This document shows, piece after piece, positions 1-11,403 of a DNA stretch of 64,000 nt (within the stretch, counting starts at the first letter, position 1; every line of letters starts with the position of its first letter). Where the stretch lies: contig CADCXA010000025.1 of the NCBI GenBank assembly GCA_902806565.1, positions 2,604,001 to 2,668,000 on the forward strand. Direction: 5' to 3'. The position numbers were made by a program, and so were the translations under genes. The notes under the pieces were generated by a model. The model saw only the letters and a program-made list of their open reading frames with translations, searched no databases and was not told the origin of the DNA. The DNA is from Hypoxylon rubiginosum. Taxonomy: Eukaryota > Ascomycota > Sordariomycetes > Xylariales > Hypoxylaceae.

Positions 1-2781
1 GCTGCTAACAGCAGGATGGTATTGGCTCGGCCATCCATCGTTCAATCAATGAGGTGGTCAGCGTCGACTATAGCATACAGCCTAGTATAGATCCGTCGTA
101 GCTGAAAGATACCCCATTCTGAGACTCGTCCGCCAAAGTCGGCTGTTACGAAGGAATCAGTCTCATATCAAAGTGTCGTCTCCGCAAGCTACTCGCAGTA
201 TATAGACATAAGCACTAAAGTCAATCGCCCTAGCCGATATTGGGGTATATACTACCTGTCAGCTAGCCGCAGCTTGAAGGTTTAGCTGATCGAAATGGTT
301 GCGGAGTTCGTCAATCCTACTGCTGAAAAGGGGAGCGCTGGTCCAATGCGTCTCACCATTCTGGCTTCCGCGGGAACCGCTAGTGTTGCGATACTTCTTC
401 CGCATTTATCACTCACTATCTTCGGAACTTCTCCTTGCGTTCGTCTGAATCTTACGTGTATGCTTCTCCTCTGTCTGATGCTGCGTGTTGTGGTTGGACG
501 AACTACGGCATCTCCTCCGTTGCGTCCTGAAGGATACCCTCCTTTTCCTCAGCTCCAAGCAAATCCTAGCTCTGTAGCATCGAAGATGCGCACAATTCAT
601 CTAGAGTGGCAAAGTGAAACTCGGAAGCTGACCTCGATCTAGGAGACTTATTTCTCACCCACCCAAAATCCTTCTTGGTATGTACCAACGCCGCTATCCT
701 AAAACTTGTCCACGCTGCTCGTCTGATTTCAAAGTAGGCATATGACATTTATAATCACTTCGGTGGGATATATGGGGGCATTCTCCAATGGTCACTTCCG
801 GGAATTGGCAAGTCCCCCTTTTGCTGTCTTGCGTAGGTAGCAACCCCTTATCACTACCCCCCTGGGTAAGCATTCGTCGTGAGAAATATGTATCTACATA
901 CCAGAAGGATACTGATAGATTGGCTATTTTCTTTCCATTATTCCAAGTTCCGCCAATGTCATTTAAGTAATGTGATATCAAAGCCGGTTCTCATAGCCTT
1001 ACTAATAGCCGTGGGACTACACATATTATCACGACATCTTACAGCCTGCAACTCGGGATTGGATACTGATCTTTGAGAGAACGAGCATAGCAACGCTCTA
1101 CTTATGTACAGGCTCGACGACATGACATGAAGATGAATACATCACTATTCTCTTGATAGCCAGGGTAGGTACCTAGGTAGATGTTCACTGCTTCGAGCTT
1201 ACGTTCATGGTACTTACTGGTCTTCTGATATGCCAACTTCTCGTGGAATTCACTACCACAGCTCATGCACATGAGCAACGAATGTCGAACGTGCTTCCCA
1301 CATAATCTAGATCCCAAGACAATATATATGTGTGGTTATTTTATGGTATCGTTGCCTGTGTTCCTCGAAAGATTACGCAGCCTTTAGGCTTATGGAAGCA
1401 AGTGTCAAGAATCTACATCTTCTATGTAGTTGTAAGTTGTGTCGCTTATCCACATTCTTCCTCTCTAGGGGTGCGAGTCAGAGTCAGAGTCATATTTCGA
1501 ATAGCTTACATTCTCTAGGTACTTGGCAGGCATTGTCATAGACTTAGATAGTACCTAAGGCGAAGCCTTCCTGCATGATGTATCCTAATCAACCAGTGTT
1601 ATTCCAATCGTATGTTATGCTCTCCCCTTTCAACATGTTTTCTCAGTTGCTAAAAGGTAAATATGAACTTCAGTTCTTGTATAGGTAATCATCACTCACG
1701 AGGCATTATATCCTATTGATCTATTCTGCAGGGTATCTCTCGTCGCCTTCCTACGGAGAAACACTACGCGCTAAAGAGGACGTGTTTCTGATACCTACAG
1801 GCCAAACCATTGCAGGGAGAAAGTCACTATTTTTCAAGTTCCATATCAAGTCCTCGTGTAAATAAAAGTAACGGCAGGTCTTTCTCTTCTCAGACACGTC
1901 CCCGATATAGATTATGGAGGCGTGATTATCGTCCACATACAGCTTCTAGAGACATGGAACGGAGTCTGAAAAGAAGCTTATGACTTCATGTTTAACTTTC
2001 CTTACTACAAGCACCTAGCTAACCCACCCACCTGCCCTTGGTGATACTCTGGTAACTGACTGCCTAGGCAGGAAATTAGATACAATCAGAAATAGAGCTG
2101 TGAAATGCAGAAAATGGTCGTGACTATCTTGTTGACCGGCTGGTTGGGCAGTTTGGCTACTGAGTCTCGCCCAGGTGAGATCGGCCGTCTGACTACTTTG
2201 TCGATTTTCTAAATGGTTCACTCTCATCCTCTTTAAACTCTAGTGAGCCAGCCCTATATCTAATCGCCTCACTGTTAAAAACTCGTCTTATATAATTATA
2301 ATTATCTCCATGTCGAGAACTAAAACCAGTTGCCGAAAAGTGAAGAGAATGCCTATTTATATCTAACCTTGTGTCACCAACCGCTATCCCAAGGCGGTCA
2401 GCCCTGGCAGTATAGCTACTCCCTGTAGTTCGCTCCCTACATCTTTCGCCCTTTTTGTCCACACGTTGGCAATACTAAACGACGTGACAGTATAAAATCT
2501 TGGCTCGATATATGCTGTACTCAGATTTTTTATATAGAATTATTTCCCATTCGAGGTAGGAAGGCCGCTTTACTGAATTAAGAAAGCTGTAAACACTGCT
2601 AACGTACGAAGTAGAAGGAGGGAGCTGAACCCTCATGTAAGGCTCACAGACTTCATCGGATCTATCAGACCCATCATACACTTTCAAATCTCATCTCATT
2701 TTTCCTCATCCTCCTTCAAACAAGTCGTCAAGTATTTTCTCACCTACTCAGTTACTAGAAAAACGAGAAGGAAGAAAAAAA
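1..2781. other. Gene-poor intergenic region
   Basis: I see no convincing gene here. The open frames are all 60-115 codons, overlap each other on both strands, and none resembles a protein family I know. The longest (295-642, +) has no recognisable motif. The DNA has ordinary base composition with many TAGGTA-type words, including one exact TACCTAGGTA palindrome at 1170-1179. The last 100 bases are presumably the promoter and leader of the next gene. Confidence 0.6.
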
Positions 2782-3356
2782 ATGGCGAAAAGCTGCCTCC
2801 CGGCGATCCCTCTCGCCATCTTCGGCGTCATCGAACCCGCTATGCTGTAAGGTCCTCACTCACTCACTTTCTTCCTTACGAACCTCAACCGATACGCGAA
2901 GCTAACCCCCCTAGCGTATGGGCGTACATAATCGCACACCGCGACCTTCCCTCCTTCTACGCCGCGCAAGCGCCCAACCACCTCCACCCCTCGTCGTCCC
3001 CCGTCCCGGCGCCCGCCCTCGTGCTCCTCCTGCAGCTCGTCAACGTGTACCTCCTCCTGGCCGCCGTCGCCGTGGTCTGCAGCTGGACCACGCACGCCTC
3101 GGTGTCGCGCTGGTACCTCGTCGCCGTCGCCTTCGCCGACTACGGCCACGTCTGGGCGTGCTACAAGGGCGTCGGCCCCGACCTGTTCTGGGACGTGTCC
3201 CGCTGGAACGACATGCTCTGGGGCGCCGTCGGCGTCAGCCTGGCCCTCAACGTCTTCCGCTGGCTCACCGTGCTCGGCGCCTTCGGGCCCGTCCGGGACC
3301 CGCGGGACCCCGCGGGCGCCGTCGCCACCGGCGGGCCTGCCAAGAAGAATGCTTAA
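2782..3356 (+). CDS. Small multi-pass membrane protein, DUF7704-like
   Basis: Two exons, 2782-2846 and 2915-3356, joined across a 68-base intron with a GTAAGG donor and a CTAG acceptor. The product is 168 residues. It starts MAKSCLPAIPLAIFGVIEPA and has about four hydrophobic helices: the N-terminal one, one near residues 65-85 rich in Leu and Val, one around the WYLVAVAFADYGHVWACYKG stretch, and one near LWGAVGVSLALNVFRW. This layout and the FGVIEP and W-D-x-x-x-W-N words fit the fungal DUF7704 family of uncharacterised membrane proteins. The function is unknown and no catalytic residues are evident. The ATG at 2782 was chosen because the open frame starting at 3021 would cut off the first helix. 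The family label is from memory of its general pattern and is the weakest part of the call. Confidence 0.75.
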
Positions 3357-4126
3357 TTTCGTAAGAGCGGGACGGACGATCTTTTGATGAGCTCTGAAAG
3401 CTGGATTGTGATGAGATTACTCGGATGCTCGGCGTATTAAGCAGGTGCTTGGGAAATTAAGCGTTTAGTTGAGGTGCGGCTGCGCTGTCAACTTTCGTAC
3501 ACACTTGACAGTCTTGCGTAGCTATCTATGATTTGAGCTTAGGTAGGCATATATGTTAGCCAGCAATATATCTGGGATGGGATGATGCTAGATTTTGATG
3601 ACTTGTGAAGAATCACGCTTTCCCGGCCTTGATCATATTTCAACTATTTGATGTGATGTTATAGCATTAGATAGGTTGTAAAACGATTGAGGTTGAGTGG
3701 TATTATGATTAGTTATGAGCCATGACAGTGACTGTCTACAGTCTCGTGCCACGCATCCAGAATTTGCCAGCATCCAACGCCGTAGCCCTTCTTTCTCCGC
3801 ACCTCTTAAACTGGCTATTCTTTTACCGCATTAATCATGAACAATAATGCGGAGAGCCTGGTGCTGCATTCAACGATGTATAAAACCTTGAATGTTTTAC
3901 ACGGTGTGGGATTGCATTTGCCGTCCCAACACCCCTCAAAAGCACCACTGAGTCGTAATGATAGACTCGTAGAGAACGCCCTTCCAATGCTCACCAAGTG
4001 TATAGATCTCGTGCCTCAACCGGATTAGATCCAAAATACCCCCGTCACGCCCCGGAAAAAAATAGTGAATGTCCCTAGAATGATACAGCGAATGTGTGCA
4101 CTAAATAGGCGCGAGTATGGTGAAGT
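3357..4126. other. Intergenic spacer
   Basis: This holds the 3' ends of two genes that converge here, the small membrane protein gene and SUR2. Composition is AT-leaning, with TGATGA- and TAGGTA-like words. The short open frames at 3837-4028 (+) and 3815-3997 (-) lie on opposite strands of the same stretch and look like chance. Confidence 0.6.
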
Positions 4127-5313
4127 TTATTGAGCCTTCACGGATGCTTTCTTAGCCTCGGCGTCTAGGAATTCCTGGGCTCTGGTTCTCGATCGCTCGT
4201 ATTTGAGTGAAGTATCGCCGTGCCACATCGTTCCTAATAGTCTATCCCAGAATGTGAAGAATGGCTGGGCGAAGTTTGTCTTGATGCCCCAGCTCTGGTG
4301 ATGGATATCGTGGTAGGTGGCATTGTTCGAGGTAATGTGCTGAAGAGGGTCCCAAGGCAAGGCATATCCACAATGGTCGTCGACAGTCTTGACGGAGGAC
4401 ATAACCCAGAAAAGCATTCCCTGTCTAGGAGTCATGAGGGCGAGCTTGTACGCAAGCCCGGCACCGGCTGTGTCGAGAAGGAAGCCTTCGACCGGATGGT
4501 TATATAGAGCTCCGTAGGCGTAGGGAACATAGAGTCGGTGGTGTCTCGCATGGAACGTGGCTGAAGAATTGTTAATTATAACCGTCTACCGATATAGACT
4601 TGAAGAGGGATTCAGGGGCACAAACCATAGAGCCATTTGTTCTGGTGCATCAATCGGTGAAGGAAGTACTGCCAGGTGTCTAGGATTGTGACGGCGATGA
4701 AGAATTGCAAGGCTGGGATGATGACATAGTAAATAGCTTTGGCGACGAGAAGCTCCCAAGCGGCAAAGACCGGTACCGCCATGCCGCTGGAGCCGGCAAA
4801 CTCGGTGACGAAGGGATAATGGCCACCAGCAAGTACGGCGGCCAAAAGCGGGTGGGAGACGGCCATGTTCTTAGAGATGGTGGCGGCGTTGATTCCGAGG
4901 ACGCTTAGGAAAGCCGGGAGTGCTCGTTGCGCCAAGCGAACTCTCGTCGCCCATACGGCAACATCGTATTCTTCCATACCCATATACTGCGGCGGATCCG
5001 TTATGCCTAGGACGGCGCCCATGACACCCTGGATCATCTGCTGGAAGATGACATCGCGAAGGACCTCGTATCGCGAGGCTTTGTTGCGTTGCGCGATCTC
5101 GGCGGGGGTGTGTAGGCGGTACTGCGGGAAGAGATCGAGGGTGTCGATGATATGGAAGAAGATGGAGACAACCCAATAGGCGGCAGTAGGCGCAATGATG
5201 GCCAAGTAGAAGTCGGGGAGCCACGATAGTAGATCTGGTGCCTCATAGACTGTGTAGGCCGGGAGTGGCGGGAGGCCAGTGGCGGATGTCACGTTAGTCC
5301 CGTTGGTGGCCAT
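4127..5313 (-). CDS. SUR2: Sphinganine C4-hydroxylase (sterol desaturase / fatty acid hydroxylase superfamily)
   Basis: Two exons, 5313-4626 and 4560-4127, with a 65-base intron; 373 residues. This ER membrane di-iron enzyme hydroxylates C4 of dihydrosphingosine or dihydroceramide to give the phytosphingosine base of fungal sphingolipids. All three histidine clusters of the superfamily are present: HRLMH at 219-223, HARHH at 233-237 and HDIHH at 313-317. The conserved NHPVEGFLLD stretch (250-259) follows the second cluster, as in yeast Sur2. Several hydrophobic helices precede the first cluster. The splice is needed: exon 1 read straight through loses HARHH. The donor is GTTTGT, which is non-consensus. 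The upstream region is long and AT-leaning. Sterol C5-desaturase-type relatives are the alternative, but the order and spacing match Sur2 best. Confidence 0.92.
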
Positions 5314-6806
5314 AGCTGGGTTTGCCAGAGGCGGAAGAGATTGGAATTGGGTTCTGATCAGTATAAACAGAAGACGGTGACACTGGATGAAAGCGTATAA
5401 GTAAAAAAAGAAAAGTAAGGTTAAGGTAGCGGGAAGGAAAAAAGGATCGTGAAGAAAGGAGTGTAAGTAGCTTGGGGGAGCTTGTAAGATTTGAAGGTCT
5501 AGGGAGTGGAAGTGCGGGAAGGTGAACGAGTTTATTGGGGGAGCTCGAGCGCAGGGATACCGGACTCAGATTAAAGTTTTTAGGTGCAAGCAGCAGCCGA
5601 AAGACAGGCTACGGGCGCTGAGCGGGTAGTGGGAAACAGTGGCACAGCGAAGCAACACAGCGAAGCAACGAGTAGGTGGGAGGCGCGAAAAAAAAAATAT
5701 GTTTGTCAGTGGCCCGTCATCATCTCATTGTCAGTAGACTAGTACGCCATTCGCGAGCCGGGACCCCCCTTTTTTATCAATTTTATCAATCTTATAATCT
5801 CGGTTTCCCGCCATCCGTCAATGTCCGAGATCACCTGTTTTCCTATTTCCTCGTTCCCTCGTCCCTGGTACCTCGTAAACCCGTCGCTGGGTCGTACGAA
5901 CGACGTCTGATGCTTTCAATTGGGGATTCTGCTTGAGGGACAACCCTGGTAATCGATTATGGTATATTCATTGTTCACATACAGGAATGCATGCATGTGT
6001 TTGATGCCTACCTCCGTACCTCGATGTTTACATATATGTAACTAGACTAGACTTCCAGTTGCCCACACGTTCTGACGTTCTCAGACTTGAAGTGGCAAAG
6101 TGGATACGCGCTTCTGAGACATTCACTATATTCCTGCCGAGCTATGCAAATCAGTCTGCCAGTTTCGGATACCTAGCATAAAATCTCGTAAATCCGATAT
6201 GAGCGAAAAGGCAATCTGAGTGAGGAGGAGAGTTTTAAACTAAAGAAATAGAAAACTTGTTAAGTCATTGCCATTCTTTTATCTAATCTCTCTAAGAGAA
6301 TATCAGACTATAGGTCTGGCACGTTCGAGTTAAAATAAAATAACCTATTGTCTTTTATAAGTATACCTGACTTTGCGGTTTCGACAGGCGGGCCTATCCC
6401 ATGTGTAAGTCAAAAGTGTGTGAATAAACAGAACACGGGAAGACTAAGGCAAAGACTGCATGCATGTAAATTACATGTAAATAATCGCGTTATGTAATCT
6501 TGGGTATACTCCTAAAGTTACCTAAGGTAAGGCAAAAAAATTTAAACGGAGCAGAAATCTAGATCTAATCAACTGCACAGACTAGGTATAGCGCCGTGGC
6601 CCCTCCATCCGTCTCCCACTTTTCTCTTGCCCAAAATTTGGTCTCCTCCAGTAGAAAATCTGCCCCTCATTATCCGTCGCAAAAAGCCATCTTCTTCCTC
6701 TGTTTTTTCGACCCAAGGTTTCCATCCTCAATCTCACGGCAACCTCATCTTTCTTTCTCTCTCCCCTTGTCTATCGCTGAACGGTTTCCCTACAACCACC
6801 GCCAAC
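5314..6806. promoter_or_regulatory. Divergent intergenic region between SUR2 and TCTP
   Basis: About 1.5 kb separates the two divergent starts. The SUR2 side (5314-5700) is purine-rich on the + strand, so pyrimidine-rich in the SUR2 sense, typical of a fungal leader. The middle (5950-6550) is AT-rich and holds no gene I can support. The TCTP side (6600-6806) is a C/T-rich leader ending in a long CTTTCT-type tract just before the ATG. Core promoter elements cannot be fixed by eye. Confidence 0.5.
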
Positions 6807-7622
6807 ATGATTATCTTTAAGGTATGTAATGATATCTCTCAAGGACATCGAATCAGCTCCAACCCCAGCCCCAACCCCAGCGACGCATATGCTAATCCTT
6901 TCCTCTCTCCCTTGTAGGACGCTCTTACCGACAGCAAGGACGAGCTTCTGTCCGACTCCTATGACCTGAAGGAGATCGATGGAGTCGCTTACGAGGCTGA
7001 CTGTGCTATGATTGAAATCGGCGCAGTTTCTGTCGGTACGTTTGCTCTCGAACGGATTGCGGAAAGAAACCCAGCGCTAATGGAACTCGTCAGACACCGG
7101 TGCCAACGCCTCCGCCGAGGAGGCTGACGAAGGCCTTGACGATGGCGCCCAGAAGGTCAACAACATCATCCACTCCTTCCGTCTTCAACCCACCAGCTTC
7201 GACAAGGCCTCGTACTTGTCATATCTTAAGAGTAAGACTCTTTGCCTGCCTCCCCCACCAGGGTATAAGACGAGGGCGGATATCGACTAACGCGGCGTCT
7301 AGGCTACATGAAGAAGCTCGCACAGCACCTGAAGGACAAAGGTGCCCCCGCCGAGGAGGTCGCCGACTTCCAGAAGAAGGCCCAGGGCTTCGCGAAGAAG
7401 ATCGTTGGCAAGTTCAAGGACTACGAATTCTACACTGGCGAGAGCATGGATGTCGACGGAATGTAAGCGCTATTCATTAACCACGCCTCTCTTCTCCTCT
7501 CGTTCCAATGCACTATATACTGACACTCAAGCAATAGGGTTGTCCTTCTCAACTACCGTGATGATGGTGTCACCCCGTTTGTCACCGTCTGGAAGCACGG
7601 CCTGGAGGAGATGAAGGTGTAA
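6807..7622 (+). CDS. Translationally controlled tumour protein homologue (TCTP)
   Basis: Five exons: 6807-6821, 6918-7035, 7094-7231, 7303-7462 and 7538-7622. The product is 171 residues, the usual length. TCTP is an abundant, conserved cytosolic protein linked to translation, growth control and stress; in fungi it associates with ribosomes and mitochondria. The protein starts [20 protein letters not shown], has the acidic flexible loop after residue 40, and ends with the family's [20 protein letters not shown] signature close to the C-terminus. Exon 1 encodes only five residues, so the true start is easily missed. The leader is pyrimidine-rich with an ACCGCCAAC context before the ATG, in line with high translation. 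The gene converges with the proline-rich gene downstream. Confidence 0.95.
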
Positions 7623-7970
7623 GAGCCTATATATCGAGGCAGAAAAAAAGTGGGTAATGAATGCCACATGAGTTACACCATACGACTTGACGCTTTATTT
7701 TCTATTTTTATAAAACGCCGAAAAATAGGCATTCTTCATAGATTCGTTCTTTTGCGAATGTCACCCGAGCCTACTTAATTGCCAGAAGAATTCCACAACC
7801 ATCTGCGAGTCCAAAACATTGCATGCTTTGCTTCTAAAGAGTAACTCCTCTTTTCACATATAGCTCGTGAGATTTGATTAAATTTATTTTCCCCGGACAC
7901 CAAGCACCGGCTAGTGAAAACACATGCATGTTCCATAAAACGAAGCCGTCCCTATCCTGCATTCTCCGCC
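7623..7970. terminator. Shared 3' region of two convergent genes
   Basis: These 348 bases separate the TCTP stop from the stop of the opposite gene. They include AT-rich stretches with TTTTTATAAAA- and AATTTATTTT-type words suited to 3'-end processing on either strand. No ORF is credible here. Confidence 0.45.
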
Positions 7971-9203
7971 TTAATTGAAACTCGGCCTCGTGGCCATTGG
8001 TACAGGAGGCGGGGCACCTCCGTCGTTAACCGCGCCGGATAATTGGGGTTTCTTCGCCGGCGGAGGAGGGGCGGGCTTCTTCTTTCCACCTGCGATTCCC
8101 GCGATTTGCTCCATCGGCGAAGAAGCACCACCACCGCCGCCGCTGCCGAATCGCTGGCTTATCCCATCCGCGGTCTTCAGCCCCGACGCCACCTGGTCCC
8201 CGTGCCTCTGCTGGAAGCTGCGCGCCGTCCCCGCGGCGGCCTTGGCATCGGCGAACGACACGGACGACGGGTCCTTGCGAAAGCTCGAGGCCGTCCTGAG
8301 CGCCGCCTGCTTCTCGGCCCACGTCGTGCCCTGCGCCGCTGCCGCGGGCTGCCCCTGGTTAGGAGTAGATGCGGTGGCGCCTAGCCGCGAGAACCGGCTC
8401 TGAAGCTCGTTGATCTGTCCGTTGGATACCTTGGGGGTCGGTAATCCGCCGCCGCCGGGAGACGCGGCGGCGGTGGGCGAGCGAGGCGGAGGGGCCGGGG
8501 GTGTCTTCCCGATTCCTAGCCCCGGCACCGATATCCCCGCCGCGCCGAGCCGGCTGATGGCCCCTTGGTTCAGGTATCCTGCCGGTTGGCTCCCTCCGGT
8601 CGAGACCGGGCTCTGCGCCTGGGCTGGCGACGCGTTTCCGCTCCGGGGCGGGAGTCTAGGAGGTAATGAGGGAGGCCCATTGGGTTTCATGGAGTACGGA
8701 GGAGGGGGAGGAGGCGGGCCCTGATCTCGTCTTTCTGGGCTAGCTCTTCGCATGGGCGGTGGAGGAAGATGTGATGTCGAGAGTCCCGTTGTGTCGACCC
8801 TGTACGGCCTTGATTCGATTGCAGGCTCTTCTGTCTGCTGCTGGACGCCATAGGTTTGCTCGGTATGTGGTTGTTGCTGGTTTGGTTGATATTGTTGTTG
8901 TATGGCCGAACCTGTGTTCTGAGGACTAGCTGCGCTCGATGCACTATAGCCGACGCGCTTCGGGGGAGGACCAAAAGACGACGGGTCTCGTAGGGTGGAT
9001 ATCGGAGCAGCAGAGTGTTCGGTAGAAGATTGAGAAGACGAGTTGTCACCTCGGCCAATGAGGCCCTTCTGTTGGTTGTGTCAGCATGTGCTGCAGGGAT
9101 GCATCAGAAAAAGAACGAAATTCCCTACCACTTGGCCCCTTAAGGATGTCCCTTCTTTCTCAGGGTGCCAGCCCTTCTTGACGATTCCTTTCCAATCTGA
9201 CAT
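7971..9203 (-). CDS. Proline-rich adaptor-like protein of unknown function
   Basis: Two exons, 9203-9129 and 9068-7971, with a 60-base intron; 390 residues. Exon 1 encodes MSDWKGIVKKGWHPEKEGTS, a short basic start that the open frame beginning at 8753 lacks. The middle is disordered, with Gln-rich and Pro-rich runs such as GPPPPPPPYS and several PPxPPR-like SH3-binding words. A more ordered block (about residues 250-330) contains TWAEKQAALRTASSFRKD and a FQQRHGDQVASGLKTADG stretch, followed by Gly-rich and Pro-rich tails ending in ATRPSFN. The make-up suggests an actin-patch or endocytic adaptor; the fungal Aim3-type proteins came to mind, but I cannot confirm this. The start lies 405 bases from the divergent MTW1 start. 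Confidence 0.75.
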
Positions 9204-9608
9204 TTTGGTTTCTTCCTAGATAGATAGTACTGATGAGGTTGAACTAAGGCACAAGACGTGTATTTCTTTTATTTGGGTCTACAATTCGTAATTGCTTGAG
9301 TCCAGTGTAAAAAGTAAGGGTCCAAAGTATGACGTAGGGGCCCTACCGAGCCACAGCTGAACGCCTCATCCAACTATGTGGCAGGAGATCTTGTACAACT
9401 GCATATGCAATTGAACGGGAGTTAGATCAACCCCACCCCCCCAGCGCCAATGCGCCATCCAAGTTAAACCAAATATTGACTTTCGCATTGGCCGTCGCGT
9501 TCGTCGCGTGTCGCCCTATCGATTAATTGAAACCTCAAGAGTCAAATCTCGACAATCGACGATTGACGACGAACGACGAGACGAGGACGATGAGATTTAC
9601 GATGCACC
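9204..9608. promoter_or_regulatory. Bidirectional promoter region between the proline-rich gene and MTW1
   Basis: Only 405 bases lie between the two divergent start codons, so both promoters must sit here. Visible content is a CCCCACCCCCCC run near 9430, an ATCGATTAAT palindrome-like stretch near 9520, and GTCGCGT words. No TATA box can be assigned with confidence. Confidence 0.5.
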
Positions 9609-11115
9609 ATGACGACCTCGACCTCAGATACCGAGCTCTTAACAGAGCACTTCGGATACCCGCCCGTTGTTAGTATATAACCCACCCCTCTTCGCATCGT
9701 ACGCATGCATGTATAATACCTACACACCTATGTGGTATCTACCTATACGAATTCCATACTAACCTGCATGCCCACTGCTTAGAGTCTCATCGACGACATC
9801 ATCAACAGCGTGAACATCCTCGCCGAACGCGCCCTCAACAGCGTCGAGCAGGGGCTCCTGAACGCGCCGCCCGCCACTCTAGGCTTCAAGGCCCCGAAAG
9901 CGTCTCGACGAGGCGGCGGAGACAACGGCGGAGATGGAGGAGACGGGGCGGATGCCCAGCCGGCGGAGCTGGCCAGGATGGAAATCGAGTCGGGCACCCA
10001 CCAGCTCGAGACGCTGCTGTGCGCCAGCATCGACCGCAACTTCGACAAGTTCGAGATCTACGTGCTGCGCAACATCCTGTGCGTGCGCCCCGCCGACGTC
10101 CGCCACTGGATGCGGCTGTCGCACTACGAAGGGTTGGATCTTAGCAGCATTAGCGGTATGACTTCTGGTTCTACGAGTACGCATTTCCCATATTTTATAA
10201 TTACGCACGGGGACAAGGGGATAAATGAATATGAGTTGATATATGTCGACGGGTATAGATTGCTAACGAGAGAGAAAAAAAATTATAGACGCGCCGAGCC
10301 TCGACAGCATAAACCACCTACGGCGCAAGCTACGCGAGAGCATGCGCCTCAACGCCCTGCTGACCGCCGAGCGCGCCCGCAACGATAGGATGCTCGACGA
10401 GCTCCGCAGCCTGGTCGGCGCGCCCAACACCTCCGACTCCCAGCAGGTCAAGAGCGAGAAGACGTCCTCGCCGCCTTCGAACCCCGCGCAGCAAGACCAA
10501 CAACAACAACAACAACAACAACCGGACGCTCAGCTGCTGCTGCAGAAAAAGAAGAGCCCGTTCGCGTTCCTGCACGACAAGGGCTCCCTGACGGCCGGCG
10601 GCACCGAGTCGCCGCTGAGCACGACGACCGCCTTCACGCTCTCCCAGATGCAGGCCCTCCGCGCGCTCTCCACGTCCCTGCGCAACCTAACCCCCGACCT
10701 CGGCCCTCCTCCTCCTCCCACCGCCGATCCTTCCTCTTCCTCTATGGACGTGGATAACGACAACGATAACAACGACGGAGGAAGCAACGGGAGGAAGAAG
10801 ACGTGGCGGCGCGAGCGCCTCGAGTACGTCGAGGGCGCGACCCGCCGGTACCTGGAGACGGTGGAGGGCCTCGAGCTCGGCGCGCGCGGCGAGGTGCGCG
10901 ACGGCGAGTGGCAGGGCGCCGGCCGCAACTTGGGCGGGGGCGAGCTCGAGACCGCCGAGAGGTCGTTTGCTATATTGGGCCGAGGGGGGTCTGATGGAGG
11001 GGAAAGAGGAAGGGTTTCGTCTACTACTACTACTACTACTGCTATTGCTAGTGGTGCTGGAGCAGGAGCATCGTCGTCGAGGGATAATGATGATGATCGG
11101 ATGGACGAGTCATGA
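9609..11115 (+). CDS. MTW1: Kinetochore protein Mis12/Mtw1 (MIND complex subunit)
   Basis: Three exons: 9609-9668, 9783-10155 and 10289-11115; 419 residues. Mis12/Mtw1 links the inner kinetochore to the KNL1 and NDC80 complexes at centromeres. The N-terminus reads ELLTEHFGYPPV joined to SLIDDIINSVNILAERALNS, the hallmark of the Mis12 domain, so the first splice (GTTAGT donor) is required. Later comes an acidic patch, then METIES-like HQLETLLCASIDRNFDKFEI and YVLRNILCVRPADVRHW, another conserved block. After the second intron the protein is helical (DSINHLRRKLRESMRL), then low complexity: a CAA-encoded Gln run (10498-10522), Ser/Pro/Asp stretches and a Thr run from ACT repeats (11024-11041). 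The C-terminal half is longer and less ordered than in yeast Mtw1. The open frame continuing past 10155 is intron read-through. Confidence 0.9.
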
Positions 11116-11403
11116 TGCAGAGGAGGTTATGCGCTTTCTTGTATATACGCGCTCGAATACCTAAGGAAAGGAGTTTCGGAGTTTGTGATATGGGAGTCAT
11201 GACGGTCCACGTCTTTTTCTCTCGATGAAACAGAGATTGGGGCTGAATTTCAGCATATACATACATATGATCTACAACCAACGAGTCTATATATATTTGA
11301 TATATACGGCCCTGCTATTTTTGTACATTGATACATTGATATGTGTCTAGCGTACGGTATCCATCTCTACACGACTGTGCAGCAACTAGCCCACACGCCC
11401 CTT
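11116..11403. terminator. Shared 3' region of convergent genes MTW1 and the PPR gene
   Basis: This 288-base gap between the two stop codons contains TATATATATTTGATATATAC-like AT-rich runs near 11290, suitable as 3'-end signals for either strand. I see no coding capacity. Confidence 0.4.

Noticed and set aside
295..642. 115-codon open frame in the left gene-poor region
   Set aside because: No recognisable motif, overlapping frames on the opposite strand, and composition like its surroundings; likely chance.
2618..2634. Hairpin GAGGG-loop-CCCTC, like the T-arm of a tRNA on the minus strand
   Set aside because: The loop has G where A58 is almost invariant, the 7-base acceptor stems do not pair, and no A box is found at the right distance.
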